Assembly (NCBI RefSeq): GCF_964204645.1
Contig: NC_134027.1
Span: 11,086,485 to 11,150,484, forward strand
Direction: 5' to 3'
From: Tubulanus polymorphus
Taxonomy: Eukaryota; Nemertea; Palaeonemertea; Tubulaniformes; Tubulanidae
DNA length: 64,000 nt
Positions 25,001 to 34,198 of the stretch are shown here, piece by piece. The notes below the pieces were generated by a model. It saw nothing but the letters and a program-made list of their open reading frames with translations. It had not been told where the DNA came from and made no database searches. Position 1 is the stretch's first letter, and every line of letters starts with the position of its first letter. The translations under genes and the position numbers were made by a program.

Positions 25001-27470
25001 TTCGCGGCGCCGCGTTTCGCAGTCCGAGATCTCGCCACGGCAGCGGCAGTGGCAGCACTAGTCCCGTTCATTCGAATATCCATAGCAATCGTCCAGCTCA
25101 CAGTCCGAATCGGATTATACAGACTAGTAGTAGTAGTAACAACAAAGCACAGCAACAACAACAACAACAATCAAACGATTTATCGACGATATCCGAACAA
25201 CACATGAACGCGGCGAATTCGGCGATGAACGGCGATTCGGGTGCGGATAGTCGCGTAGTTGATCTCAACGATATCGAAATGGAGGATCACTCCACGGAGG
25301 AAAGCCGCGTTATCAGTAACGGTAACGCAACGAACGGCGTCATTAACGGTACCAGTCACGTCGAATGCGACATGGGTAAGTTCGTTACGGATTATATTTT
25401 CGACTGATTATAGGCCTATCAACGTGATGGTGTGTACTCGTGTGAATTATTATCAAGCTGGTTTGACTACGTAGCAGGGTTCCTACAGGGGAGTCTACGG
25501 TAATTGGGCATATGAAAATGATGCAGACACTTCCTTGCAATTTGAAATTTTCTCCTTGAAATCTCCTTACCGTATCTCCAGGAATGACTGATCTGTAGAG
25601 ACCCTGTATTATCGACCACCTTAATCCACGGATCAGATTAATCCATACTTCAATGTGATCCAAACATAATTTGTGGTTCACTAATACATAACTTCGTAAA
25701 ATATTTTGTTTAAACTGGATTAATTGCATCAGTCTGAAATGATCCAGATCAATGGAATTTACTGTATAAAGCTCGTGGAAATTTGGTTGTGATTTGCTGG
25801 TAATGGTATTAACTATGATTTAATGATGTATATGTAGAAGTTGACTCCAGTTCGCAAAAGAGGCAATTGTGCGGCGGAAATCAAGCGGCGATCGAAAAAA
25901 TGCTACAATACGGACGAGAATTACAAGCCATGAGTGTTCAACTACGCAGGGAATATGGAAAAAATGAGTCAAATAAAAAAGCATTGCAGGTTCGTTTATT
26001 TCATCGACGAAGGTATTCCCCTCCCTCACCCCATTATTGTCCACACTTCTCATGTTATTGAGACATTGGAGGGGGACCAAGCTTTAGACTGCAGGTTTCA
26101 TACCACATACTCCTTGAAAGCAGCTCTATACTGAAAATTAATTTTCAAGGATCTCTTATTTTGAGAATATATTCTAAGAATCCACGAAAATCTTCTTTTC
26201 AAAATTTCAATGTACACCTGATTTTGGTCTGCGACAATGGTTCCTGGCTTAATTGGCAAAAGACTTTAATACATGAATACATAAATGAATAGTGGTATAC
26301 GTCTTGATATTGCCATTGAAACCTCTTCAAATTTTGATTTTTCTCTTTGAATACTCCTCAAAGACGTCCTCAAATTTTAGAATGACCGAATACGTGTAGC
26401 ATAAAGCCTGTACCTGCAAAATTCATTCAGCAATCAGTTCAAGATTCTGCTTCATGTACTACAAGATTCTGGTTTCATCATTTCTCCTCTTCCAAACTAC
26501 CCGCAATGATATTTACTTGTACGTAAATGATATCGTGTCTTTTGTTCTAGGATGCATTTAGTTTGTTAGCTTATTCAGATCCATGGAATAGTCCAGTTGG
26601 TAATCAGCTATGTCCAGTAAGACGAGAGCCTATCTGTGCAGCTTTAAACAGTGCCATTTTAGGTAAGTAATGTTCGATCTCAATTAATTGTTCTAGTATC
26701 GGTAACTGTCGTTATACCTTACATGGTCTATGTCAATCGATTTTGTCATAAATTCTTGGCTGTGAGCACAATGGGATACCGGCACTCACCAGATGGCGCC
26801 ACAAAAAACTAGGTCATATGTGTTGTGAAAATTCAATTCATTTTCAATGAAATTTGAACTTGATAGTTAGGCTTCCAAATCTGAAAATATCAAATGAGTC
26901 ATCGCATACCGTAGATATAAGATTCACTTTCGCATTCAGTGTATGGTACAGATTTCACAGAAAATTGATTTGCTAATGAGAAAGGTTGATTACCGGTTGA
27001 ATTTTATTGAAATGTAGAAGGAAATTGAATCACGATAACCCAGTGCCCGATGGAACATCGCTGAATCCTCGCTTTGCGTTGTAGTGTTGCTGGTACCCCA
27101 TTCCATCAAGATGCTTGACATTAGCAAAATTTGTCGAGTAAAATAGTCTGCACTATCCAGATCATTTGATCAAACCAAGGAGTAATAAATCTAGATAAGA
27201 CATATTTCTATAATAGAATTTAAATGAAATCCAGATAAGATCAAATTTCTGGATTATCTCGATACAGATTGAGTGGGTTTCACTGTATTTCACTTTCCTT
27301 GGAACGATTATGAAATGTTCTTCTCCCCGTCATTTGCAGAGTCTCATGGATTGCCTAAGCAGCCTCCTCTCGAACTGGCGATCGGACAGGCCGCCGAATG
27401 TATGCACTTAATGTCGAAATCGGGCATCGGTTCCAGTGCCTTCGCCAGCATACACGATTATCTACAATAA
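7030..27470 (+). CDS. RANBP9: RanBP9/RanBP10 (RanBPM), CTLH ubiquitin ligase scaffold
   Basis: Eleven exons join in phase: 7030-7243, 11074-11185, 15206-15258, 20338-20534, 21893-21994, 22850-22932, 23652-23764, 24848-25375, 25838-25989, 26551-26662 and 27340-27470. They give 598 residues, close to human RANBP10. Domains in order: SPRY (about 70-226; [48 protein letters not shown]); LisH (about 256-285; [17 protein letters not shown]); CTLH (about 290-345; [20 protein letters not shown]); a Ser/Asn/Gln-rich linker with a run of seven Gln in exon 8; and a C-terminal CRA domain ([19 protein letters not shown] through [10 protein letters not shown]). The family protein scaffolds the CTLH/GID E3 ligase complex in cytoplasm and nucleus. 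Start 7030 was chosen as the first in-frame ATG; an alternative is 7054. Vertebrate RANBP9 and RANBP10 are duplicates, and this is likely their single pre-duplication counterpart. Confidence 0.96.
8338..8667 (-). CDS. Possible small secreted protein nested in RANBP9/10 intron 1
   Basis: An uninterrupted 109-codon ORF from an ATG. It begins with a convincing signal peptide: a hydrophobic core [16 protein letters not shown], with predicted cleavage after AQA near residue 28. The remaining 81 residues have no cysteine and three N-glycosylation sequons (NIS, NTT, NET). A GR pair after ALY could be an amidation/processing site. The stretch [14 protein letters not shown] weakly recalls the C-terminal helix of NPY/NPF peptides, but the diagnostic RxRF/Y-amide is missing, so I do not assign a function. 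The base composition is CpG-richer than the surrounding intron. It may be one exon of a larger gene or a chance ORF. Confidence 0.35.
   Translation of the reverse strand: MHNNTFVCTPWFLLPLFLCMFTCIVTAQAKINISWNHELATLGRALYGRTNERFNDLVTTDNKAKQYYSAVNIHRYLNTTSNETVSTYEEQNSEQPSNDLDTLNTRLLT
10265..10335. repeat. Imperfect palindrome in RANBP9/10 intron 1
   Basis: The segment TAGTTTAACCATGGACGTAT is followed about 20 bases later by its inverse (ATACGTCCATGGTTTAAC), forming a hairpin with a short AGATTAGGCC-containing loop. It may be a solo remnant of a palindromic repeat. Confidence 0.6.
13397..13437. repeat. Short palindrome
   Basis: GCAAAAATTCATAAAGACTA is followed directly by its inverse around a CTAG centre. 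A related half occurs near 49979-50009 in a LONP2 intron, so this is probably a dispersed family. Confidence 0.65.
13546..13847. mobile_element. piggyBac-like MITE, copy B
   Basis: TTAA occurs at both ends, with CCCTTTCAG and CTGAAAGGG termini. It is inverted relative to copy A and shares the block encoding AGATGGCAGCACCTGTCAAACA. It holds CACCGTAGTGCGGTG-type palindromes. It is non-coding. Confidence 0.8.
14815..15093. mobile_element. piggyBac-like MITE, copy C (right end lost)
   Basis: It starts with TTAACCCTTCCGGTGCTGACTAA and carries the shared TTTGACAGGTGCTGCC block and two GCAGTGCGGTGT-type motifs. After GGTGTAGACGCAC the terminal CTGAAAGGGTTAA is missing, so the right end is degraded. 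It lies about 110 bp upstream of RANBP9/10 exon 3. Confidence 0.7.
15448..15998. repeat. Diverged tandem duplication, about 256-bp unit
   Basis: Two copies begin GAATGGATTGATTGTCT (about 15450 and 15706). Each runs through GTGACCATTGTTTTC, a TTTTTGCA block, a GCTTTGATCAGT block and an AATTGGRTCAATCAGACTC block. A further diverged relative is at about 50030-50260 in a LONP2 intron, so the unit belongs to a dispersed family. Confidence 0.7.
16067..16160. repeat. Dispersed repeat fragment
   Basis: The block GAAGGGATCTTACATATC through CAGTCGCATCAGTC matches, with divergence, a block at about 63090-63183 in a CSNK2A intron. Function is unknown. Confidence 0.5.
18441..18572. mobile_element. MITE with CCAGTTGCTCAAAAGTTGG-type ends
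   Basis: A short element (about 130 bp). The left end GGGCCCAGTTCCTCAAAAGG is inverted at the right end as CCAACTTTTAAGCAACAGGCCCC. Related copies lie at 23442-23548, 27896-28030 and 41568-41700. It is non-coding. Confidence 0.65.
18547..18786. repeat. Tandem duplication, 120-bp unit
   Basis: AACCAACTTTTAAG at 18547 recurs at 18667. Both copies continue through GCCCCTGAATTAT, TTTTCCATATTTCGT, AATAATCATTCGTAG and GACTGGTTGTTTTTTT, with scattered differences. The unit includes the right end of the preceding MITE. Confidence 0.8.
19326..19459. mobile_element. MITE with GGGGCCAGTTGCA ends
   Basis: The ends GGGGCCAGTTGCA and TGCAACTGGCCCC are inverted. The interior is built from repeated AGACCAGTCTAAGACC-like units. 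It is probably a sister family of the CCAGTTGCTC MITEs. Confidence 0.65.
20084..20258. repeat. 35-bp tandem repeat, five copies
   Basis: The unit (TAATCTGGATCAGATTAATC followed by CATACTTCAGTGTAA) repeats with exactly 35-bp spacing; the final copy has GGGTAA in place of GATTAA. The array ends about 80 bp upstream of the RANBP9/10 exon 4 acceptor. Single diverged units occur near 25625-25665, so the array grew from a dispersed repeat. Confidence 0.9.
22573..22797. repeat. Inverted-repeat segment with CCGCACACGG motifs
   Basis: Repeated AAAACATTTTT and CCGCACACGG/CCGTGTGCGG blocks in opposing orientation suggest a small decayed inverted-repeat element. It lies in the intron upstream of RANBP9/10 exon 6. 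Confidence 0.4.
23442..23548. mobile_element. MITE with CCAGTTGCTCAAAAGTTGG-type ends
   Basis: The left end is GCCAGTTGCTCAAAAGTTGG and the right end is CAACCTTTGAGCAACTGGCC, in inverted orientation. It belongs to the same family as the elements at 18441, 27896 and 41568. Confidence 0.75.
24486..24764. mobile_element. piggyBac-like MITE, copy D
   Basis: It has TTAA ends; the left terminus has decayed to AAACCTTTCAGTGCTGAC and the right terminus is CTGAAAGGGTTAA. It retains CACCACGTTGCGGTGT and CTGCGGTGCGATGTA versions of the internal palindrome. It lies about 80 bp upstream of RANBP9/10 exon 8. Confidence 0.8.
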
Positions 27471-27895
27471 CGAACGGGTGAAATAAGAAAAAAGTTTTTA
27501 AAAACCTTTGTTAATTAGAACTGCTGGTTGGTATTATACAACAACACACCCTCGGATTGACAGTGTGCGTTTGCGTGACATGTGTGCGTGTTTGCGCGAT
27601 TTCGAATTCATTGAACGTTCGGTAAACTTCTGCTCAAATCTGCTCATTTCGCGACCATCACTCATTATCTATTCGCCTTCCCTCGGCGAGGATTTGAACT
27701 GATATGGCATAGGGCGTAACGACCACGGTATGATAGGCCGCTTAGCGGAATATTCTAATGTGCATGGCTAGTTGATTGCGACGTTGATGATATCGTTAAT
27801 CAGAAATTGCATATCAATAAATCTTACGGAATGGCAAATATTTCAACAACTAGTTTGATTTGGTCCATTTATGTAATGTGTGATGATACCAAGCG

Positions 27896-28030
27896 CGGGT
27901 CGGTTGCTCAACAACAGTTGGTTAAAGATAACGGGCGGATAAATATTGTAGTAACTATGAAATTTTAATTGTCACTATTCATGTATGTCTATACTGGTTA
28001 ACTAATACCATCTATTGAGCAATTGGCCCC
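27896..28030. mobile_element. MITE with GTTGCTCAA-type ends, in the RANBP9/10 3' region
   Basis: The left end GGTCGGTTGCTCAACA and right end TTGAGCAATTGGCCCC are inverted. It belongs to the same family as the elements at 18441, 23442 and 41568. Confidence 0.55.
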
Positions 28031-28348
28031 TGTACTCTCAACTCAATATGACGAGGGACATACTGTTGATACCATTCCGCTTCTTTTTCACTGTTGAGAA
28101 TAAAAGCAATGGAGTATGCATCAACTTCATTCTCAGATGGCTCTGGCTGCACGAACTTGTATGGATTGGACGCAACCAGAACTGCAGGCAGAAACAAATC
28201 TTTCCTTTCATAGCTATCACGGCACAATAAGCATGATTAGGATCATCGAAAGATTATCTTCAGGAATAACTTTCGAAATCAACAATATACTGCCTTAATC
28301 GCTGTTCAATTATTTAGATTCAGTGTTTCGTGAAATTTCCGTATGGTG

Positions 28349-28895
28349 AATAAAGAACGTGATACTGTTCTGGGCCTCGCTCGCTATATCATCGAGTTCA
28401 AATCCTCGCCACGTCGGAGGATGTCTGCATCTCACGGATGAAAAATTCTGATGAAGCTAGAAGTTTGTAATATTGTACATACCAGCGAACCTTGTGTGAC
28501 ATTTATTTCAAGTGATTGATTTGACAGATACAAATGATTTGAAGCGTACGAAGAAGCCTCGATAGTTGATAGTAGCGTGTATGAGGACAAAACATTACCG
28601 GACATTAGTTTTATTCCGCCATGCGGAATTGAGCGATTTTTCCCGCGACTCGGAATTCGTAGTTGAACTTTTCGCAGAACCAGATATTAATCCCGTTTCG
28701 CTATGTATATGTATAGGTTTGTAACGATGATGTCTACAAGAAAATGAGTTAGGGGGTTATACAAGTATATATGTGTGTGTATAGTTAATTGTTGTGCGCG
28801 CTACCAAGCGCTGCCATGGCAGCCATATTGACTGAAGTAATAGTAATGGCGATGATGATGAAAATGATGATGTATAAATTTAAAGTTTGAATAAA
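28349..28895 (+). terminator. Candidate polyadenylation signals for RANBP9/10
   Basis: AATAAA hexamers occur at 28349-28354 and 28890-28895, the second followed by a T/TTATT-rich tract. Either could end the RANBP9/10 transcript (3' UTR of 0.9-1.4 kb). Which is used cannot be told from sequence. Confidence 0.35.
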
Positions 28896-29383
28896 TCTTT
28901 ATTAATGTTTATTATTTAAGAGGTTGTTGTACAGATGCAAAGTTCCTGATGGAATTGTAACTTATATTTTATTGTGTGATTTAGACAAGAACACCGTAAC
29001 TAGGTGGATAAGTGATATTGTTGGTCGTAATGCCGCGTGGTACCTCAGTCATTATTGTAATTAGCTTCCCGGGAGTCGGTTTTATAGACTAGTTTAACTT
29101 CCAGAGAGGTGACGGTCGGGTTTATGCCAGTAACGATATGCGAAAATCGTCATCGATGGCGCGCAACAGATCGAAAATCGGTTATTCCCAGCTTTGGCAG
29201 CATGAGTTGGTTGAGAGGTGTGATAAGAATCCTGTTGTTGAAGGGTTTACCTCTGTGGCCTCTTGCACAGTAATTTCAAAGCCCATTGCAGATATAACTA
29301 TTTTAAACTGGTCTGGTGCTAATTGAGTTGACATTTGATTTAGTACGTCGAAACCAGTATATAAATCTGGCTCCCAGTGGTCA

Positions 29384-29465
29384 TCCTCCTCGGCAGGGAT
29401 TCGAACCTGATGACATCGCTTGACTCAAGACACGGCACAAAACCCGCCACACTTAACCGGGCACG
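29384..29465 (-). mobile_element. tRNA-derived SINE head
   Basis: Read on the minus strand it has a tRNA-like structure: an A-box-like TTAAGTGTGGCGGG and a perfect B box GGTTCGAATCC, followed by CTGCCGAGGAGGA. The same body occurs at 29592 and 58766. Confidence 0.7.
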
Positions 29466-29591
29466 CAGGTATATGCGCAGGTCAGCCGTGCGAAAAGTTG
29501 CGGCACCTATATAAGGGCGCTATAAATGGAAAACCGGATAAAAAAGGATTGGATTGGCTTATAATGACATCATCTAATCTGGGCACTATGT

Positions 29592-29785
29592 CTAGTGTGG
29601 CAGCGTTTCATACCGTGGCGAGTCTCTATGCCGTCAGGTTCGAATCCCTGCCGGGGAGGATGGCTCTATCAGAGCTGCCAACCGTTACTGATTTTCAGTA
29701 TTTGTTACTCTTTTATAACGAGAAATACTGATTTGATTTGTTCGATGAGTACAGAGATATGAAAGATGTTACTGAGGGTATAAGT
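29592..29785 (+). mobile_element. tRNA-derived SINE with unique tail
   Basis: The head has TCTAGTGTGGCAGCG and the B box GGTTCGAATCCCTGCC. The tail includes AGCTGCCAACCGTTACTGAT and AGATATGAAAGATGTTACTG. The tail occurs alone in inverted orientation at about 36390-36515, which supports one mobile unit. Confidence 0.7.
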
Positions 29786-31080
29786 GTTGATTACTGATTG
29801 ATTGAACCTTTTCTTACATATTTCGATGAGATGTTACTGAAAAAAGTTCAATTTGTTACTGATAGCACTTTTTGTGAGGTTGGCAGCCTGTTCTATCCCT
29901 GTTTTGCTCAGTGGTTAACTCAAGTGTTTATGAATTGAGTTAATTCCCAGTTTCACTTCAAGGAAGTAATGAAGAAATGAAATCGATTGAGATGAACTCT
30001 TCATTGCTAAACGGGAAGCTAGTCTATAAAACTTACCTCCAGCTAATTATATTTGCTGACACGAGCATGTATGATTATTACGTACACAAAGTTCTATATA
30101 AAGAGGTCCCACCCGTAATGACGAAGGCAAATCTGTAGGTTGAGTCTAATCTTGCTCATTTCATCTCTACCGTATGTACAGCATAAGGGATTTTGACCGA
30201 TGGCTTTCAAATTGTAGGTACACCGATGCGATTCCTATTATGATCATTGTACGCTACTACAGGTCGTAGTTATATTGTAAATGTAGACTGAATATATTGT
30301 TACCGATACATGTATTAGTACGGGCTTCGTTAAGTTATCAAGAGAGATACCGCGGTTCGTGTGTGTATTTCCCTATTTTTCATTTTTCAAAACTTCCACA
30401 ATGATATTATGTATGAAAAACCGGAGCGTGAAAACTCCTCGTTCTAGTTCAGCTGTTTATGAAATAGTAATGCAGGTATCAACCACGCACGTCTCTTGGA
30501 TATTCGATACTTTATCACCATTTTGCCTTCAGAATATTCACCTGCAACATATTAATCGAGAAAGTATGGGAATACTTATACAACAGCCAGTCATTTCAAG
30601 GGCGTATCTAGGATTCTTAGAATGGGGTGGAACTGAAATTTGAATGAGCACTTAATTCGATAAGGGCATATTTGGCAATGCGAGGGCTTCAAGCGCAAAA
30701 ACCTCCAACAGAAAATGTAGGACAAAAATTGACTTTTCTGGCCTTGATCACGGCCCATTTGGATTATTTTTCTTCTTTTCAAAAATTGTCTTAGCAAAAA
30801 ATGTTTTTCCAGACCATTTGGATGGCACATTTGAATTTTGAGGGGAGGACTAGTCCACCCTGCATTAACCTGCCCTTCTATCACGTTAGCATTACAATGA
30901 CTTTAAGCTACAATGGTCAAGTAGTGACTGCAGCTGGTTGATACCTGCATAAGCATTGCTTAGTAATGTTTAGGGGTATTCTAAGATCGCCATGCTGAAG
31001 AATTGATGCCCATCGCGGAGCAAGGTCATCTTAGGAGGTCCAAATTTATCATGGTATAATAAAAGAGCAGGTCCCGATTT

Positions 31081-31172
31081 TATAGACTGGTATTAACTTT
31101 AACCCGGGGGCTAACTCAATTGAAATTGAATTGAGTTAGCCCCCGGGTTTAAAGTAAATACCAGTCTATAAA
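31081..31172. repeat. Perfect-stem hairpin, arms about 40 bp
   Basis: CCCGGGGGCTAACTCAATT pairs with AATTGAGTTAGCCCCCGGG across a 3-base centre. The outer parts TAGACTGGTAT and ATACCAGTCTA extend the stem. It is probably a palindromic MITE related to other AGTCTATAAAA-ended repeats. Confidence 0.75.
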
Positions 31173-32359
31173 ACTGGCCCCAGTGTTCTATCGAAATAGT
31201 GTGTTATAACGAGGTTCCAACTGAGTATTGATGATACATGTGTAATGTGAAGTTTGTTTTTACTGTTCGTTCTACTACGATGAATCATTATCGAGTGCGT
31301 GATCATTTCTCAAACAACAAACGATACAAACATCAAATAACGTGAACTGTATTTCACCGATTCATATAAGAATACATAGAATATAATTATTATCGACATT
31401 TCATTATTATAATTCTGAATAAAAACATTGTACGAAAACGGATGAAGTTTTTAGTTAATTTCGCGTCTCTTTGGAAGAAGGGTTTTCAGACAGGTTCAAG
31501 GCAACGTTTTATTCAGACCTGTGTGTACCAACGCAAGTCGCCAACTTCAGTCTAATGCAGCCTCAGGTATTCAATTCTTGTCAGCATTCTTCCAACTTTG
31601 ACTGCCCACGTTTCATCCGTGTTCAGGACATCGCCTCATTATTTTGAATTGAAAATTAATTGATGAACGGACTTCAAAAGTACAGTGTTTAATTAATATC
31701 ACCACACTTTCACGATGAAGGGGTGGTTCCAGGCTGCAGATGGACCTGATTAACAGCTTGTCATAGGTGCAGAAAACAAAGGTGGTTGGCTACACTGGAT
31801 TCCCAATAAGTTCGCCCATGAATGACCAGACATCAGAAACAGTTTCTTTTAGAAGTCAAAAAACTTTGAGAACATCGGTAATCTATTTCTTCATCGAAAA
31901 AAGAGAGACTGAATATATAGGCAAATATAATCTTATACAAGAGAACTTTACACTAGTTCATGAGACATGTAGGGCCTGTTAAAGATACTCATATATCAGA
32001 AATACTAAAATTACATACTTTTGGAAATACACAGAATTAATGATTCTGATACTTGATTTTGCATAACAACATGATATGAAAAAATAATTTCAAGTTTATT
32101 GTCAATTCAAAAACAAATGTTCATGCTGGTGACAAATGGTACTATCATGACGGTTAGTTCTTATTTTTCATTTATCAATTTGACTTTTCATGTATATCTT
32201 TTTATGAAACTTTTTATACAGCAGTAAGAAGAGACATGTTACCAATTGATAGTCCACTGAACACAGGTGTAGTTTATTACCTTCTCTGATCACACGCTAC
32301 GCGCACCTGACAATAACCGTGAAGGATTCCATTTCAAAACAAAGCCTTTCCAATATATC

Positions 32360-32449
32360 CCCTCGATAGCTCAGCTGGTAGAGCGGAGGACTGTAGAGGC
32401 ATCGTGAGCTGTCATCCTTAGGTCGCTGGTTCAAGTCCGGCTCGAGGGA
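32360..32449 (+). tRNA. tRNA-Tyr (GTA), intron-containing, copy 1
   Basis: The cloverleaf starts CCCTCGA and closes with TCGAGGG plus discriminator A. The A box is TAGCTCAGCTGG and the B box GGTTCAAGTCC. The anticodon GTA is at 32393-32395. A 17-base intron (32397-32413) follows G37, the standard place for tRNA-Tyr introns in eukaryotes. A T-run downstream could stop RNA polymerase III. Confidence 0.97.
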
Positions 32450-32805
32450 AGATAATTTTTCATCTTTTTTTGTAGATGCCAATGAAAATTAAAGCAACCT
32501 GTTGATTTGGTTTCATTGTTAGCTTTCAGGACCCAGTTAGTTCTTCAGTTGCGGGATATCATTTGAACCCGGATCCCAAGTTAACTCACAACTGGATCCT
32601 ACCCAATATTGTCTGCCAGGGCAATCTTTTTAGATCCCTTCAATGCTCATGTATTATAGTTTTTACCCACCCTACATTGTCTTCAGTTCGTATCAAGTCT
32701 TATTACTCCAAGGTTTTTGCCACTCGTCCATTCAGTCTTAACGTTGTTGCAGAACAGCTGTAACAAACGGCTACATAACCAACTTCGGACAAATACATGT
32801 AAGTT

Positions 32806-32895
32806 CCCTCGATAGCTCAGCTGGTAGAGCGGAGGACTGTAGAGGCATTGTGAGCTGTCATCCTTAGGTCGCTGGTTCAAGTCCGGCTCGAGGGA
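32806..32895 (+). tRNA. tRNA-Tyr (GTA), intron-containing, copy 2
   Basis: The exons are identical to copy 1. The anticodon is at 32839-32841 and the 17-base intron at 32843-32859, with one base change (C to T). It is followed by a long T-run at about 32900, a strong polymerase III terminator. Confidence 0.97.
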
Positions 32896-33293
32896 AAACA
32901 TTTTTTTTTTGGCCACCTATGAAAAAAAAACAATGGTCACTGTAGGGTAGATTGATTTGTTTCATATGGACAACAGAAAAATTGGCAATTTTGTGAACAA
33001 ATGTTCATTTACATTCCATTTGCACTATTGTGAGTTAGATTTGACCAGAGCCGAAGTTGACTAACTGGATCCCGACCTGGGATTAGTCAATGTGAATGAT
33101 CCGTAGTGCTCTACTCCATCAATTCATCCCGAACAGTTTTTCTAGAAGTCAGTGCCCAGCATTTTATTTTCACTGTTTGTCCCACGATCTAAGAGGAAGG
33201 CATCACACAGCTGCAACTAATGGCCACATTACCGGCACTGGACAAAAGAAACATGAAGTACTACTTTTCTTAACGTGGCGTCAAAGGTATGTT

Positions 33294-33382
33294 CCCTCGA
33301 TAGCTCAGCTGGTAGAGCGGAGGACTGTAGAGTTAACAGAGCTGTCATCCTTAGGTCGCTGGTTCAAGTCCGGCTCGAGGGA
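33294..33382 (+). tRNA. tRNA-Tyr (GTA), intron-containing, copy 3
   Basis: The mature sequence is the same as copies 1 and 2. The anticodon is at 33327-33329. The intron (33331-33346) is 16 bases and its first half differs (AGTTAACAGA), while the GCTGTC end is kept. A T-run follows the gene. Confidence 0.97.
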
Positions 33383-34198
33383 AGATTTTTTCATCCAAGG
33401 AGGGACACAATCTAATAACTACAACATTATTCAAATATTTTTATATAATTTTATTGCAAATAATAAACATTAAAATAATAAAGATATAATATTTATCATA
33501 TACAGTGTAGCCTACAGTGACAGATAGAAAAACTCAGGCGGGCTACTCAATAAATTTCATTAAAAATAACCGATCAAATGTTTACATGGACATAGTAGGT
33601 TAATGGACTCTCCAACGGTGTTTTTCTACAAGAATATAAATTTGAATGCAAGAGGATGGAACACGCAAAGGCTGGACGAACACTTTTCGCAAGTCTGGCG
33701 AAAAAATTACTGAACGCAAAGGGTAAAGCTTCGATGAATAAAAATATGATGGAAGCTTGTTAAAATGATTCATCGGTTACTACGAACAAAGAATTCTGTA
33801 TCGAATCAGAAATTTTAATTTCACACTGGATTTAATGATCAATCGGTTATAGAAACATATTTTTGCGGGTCACTCAAAGTTCGTCGTAAAAGCGTTCGTT
33901 TAGAAATTCAATTCAAAATATCGAATATTAGGCTACCTTTGGGGCGGGTCCAGGGAAAACAGATTAATACTTACTTTAGCAGAGGCTCAAAATAATCTTA
34001 CACACGCCGCTGGTTATCGCTGCATGGAGATATTTATATCACTAGCTTACTACAGGAACAGATGGAACAACCCGCAAAGCAGAGTTAATCGGGTTAATCA
34101 GCATGCAAATTATTAAATCAAGAAGACGCGCATTGTCCGAAAACATTCTCGCGCTCATATCCAACACGACTCCACGTCGCACTACTCTTTTAACGTGT
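33383..34198. other. Interval between tRNA cluster and UBE2C stop codon
   Basis: AT-rich, no coding signal recognised. It probably includes the UBE2C 3' UTR (minus strand). Confidence 0.6.

Larger units (their letters stand above)
28911..32359. other. Intergenic region between RANBP9/10 and the tRNA cluster
   Basis: No conserved protein was recognised. It contains two SINE-like copies (29384-29465, - ; 29592-29785, +), a hairpin (31081-31172) and unclassified AT-rich DNA. Short ORFs here overlap repeats and look like chance. Confidence 0.7.

Noticed and set aside
32297-32916. Two minus-strand ORFs sharing SLEPDLNQRPKDDSSRCLYS
   Set aside because: The shared peptide is the antisense translation of the tRNA-Tyr genes, not a protein.
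33096-33473. 125-codon plus-strand ORF
   Set aside because: It runs straight through the third tRNA-Tyr gene and has no recognisable domain; a chance frame.
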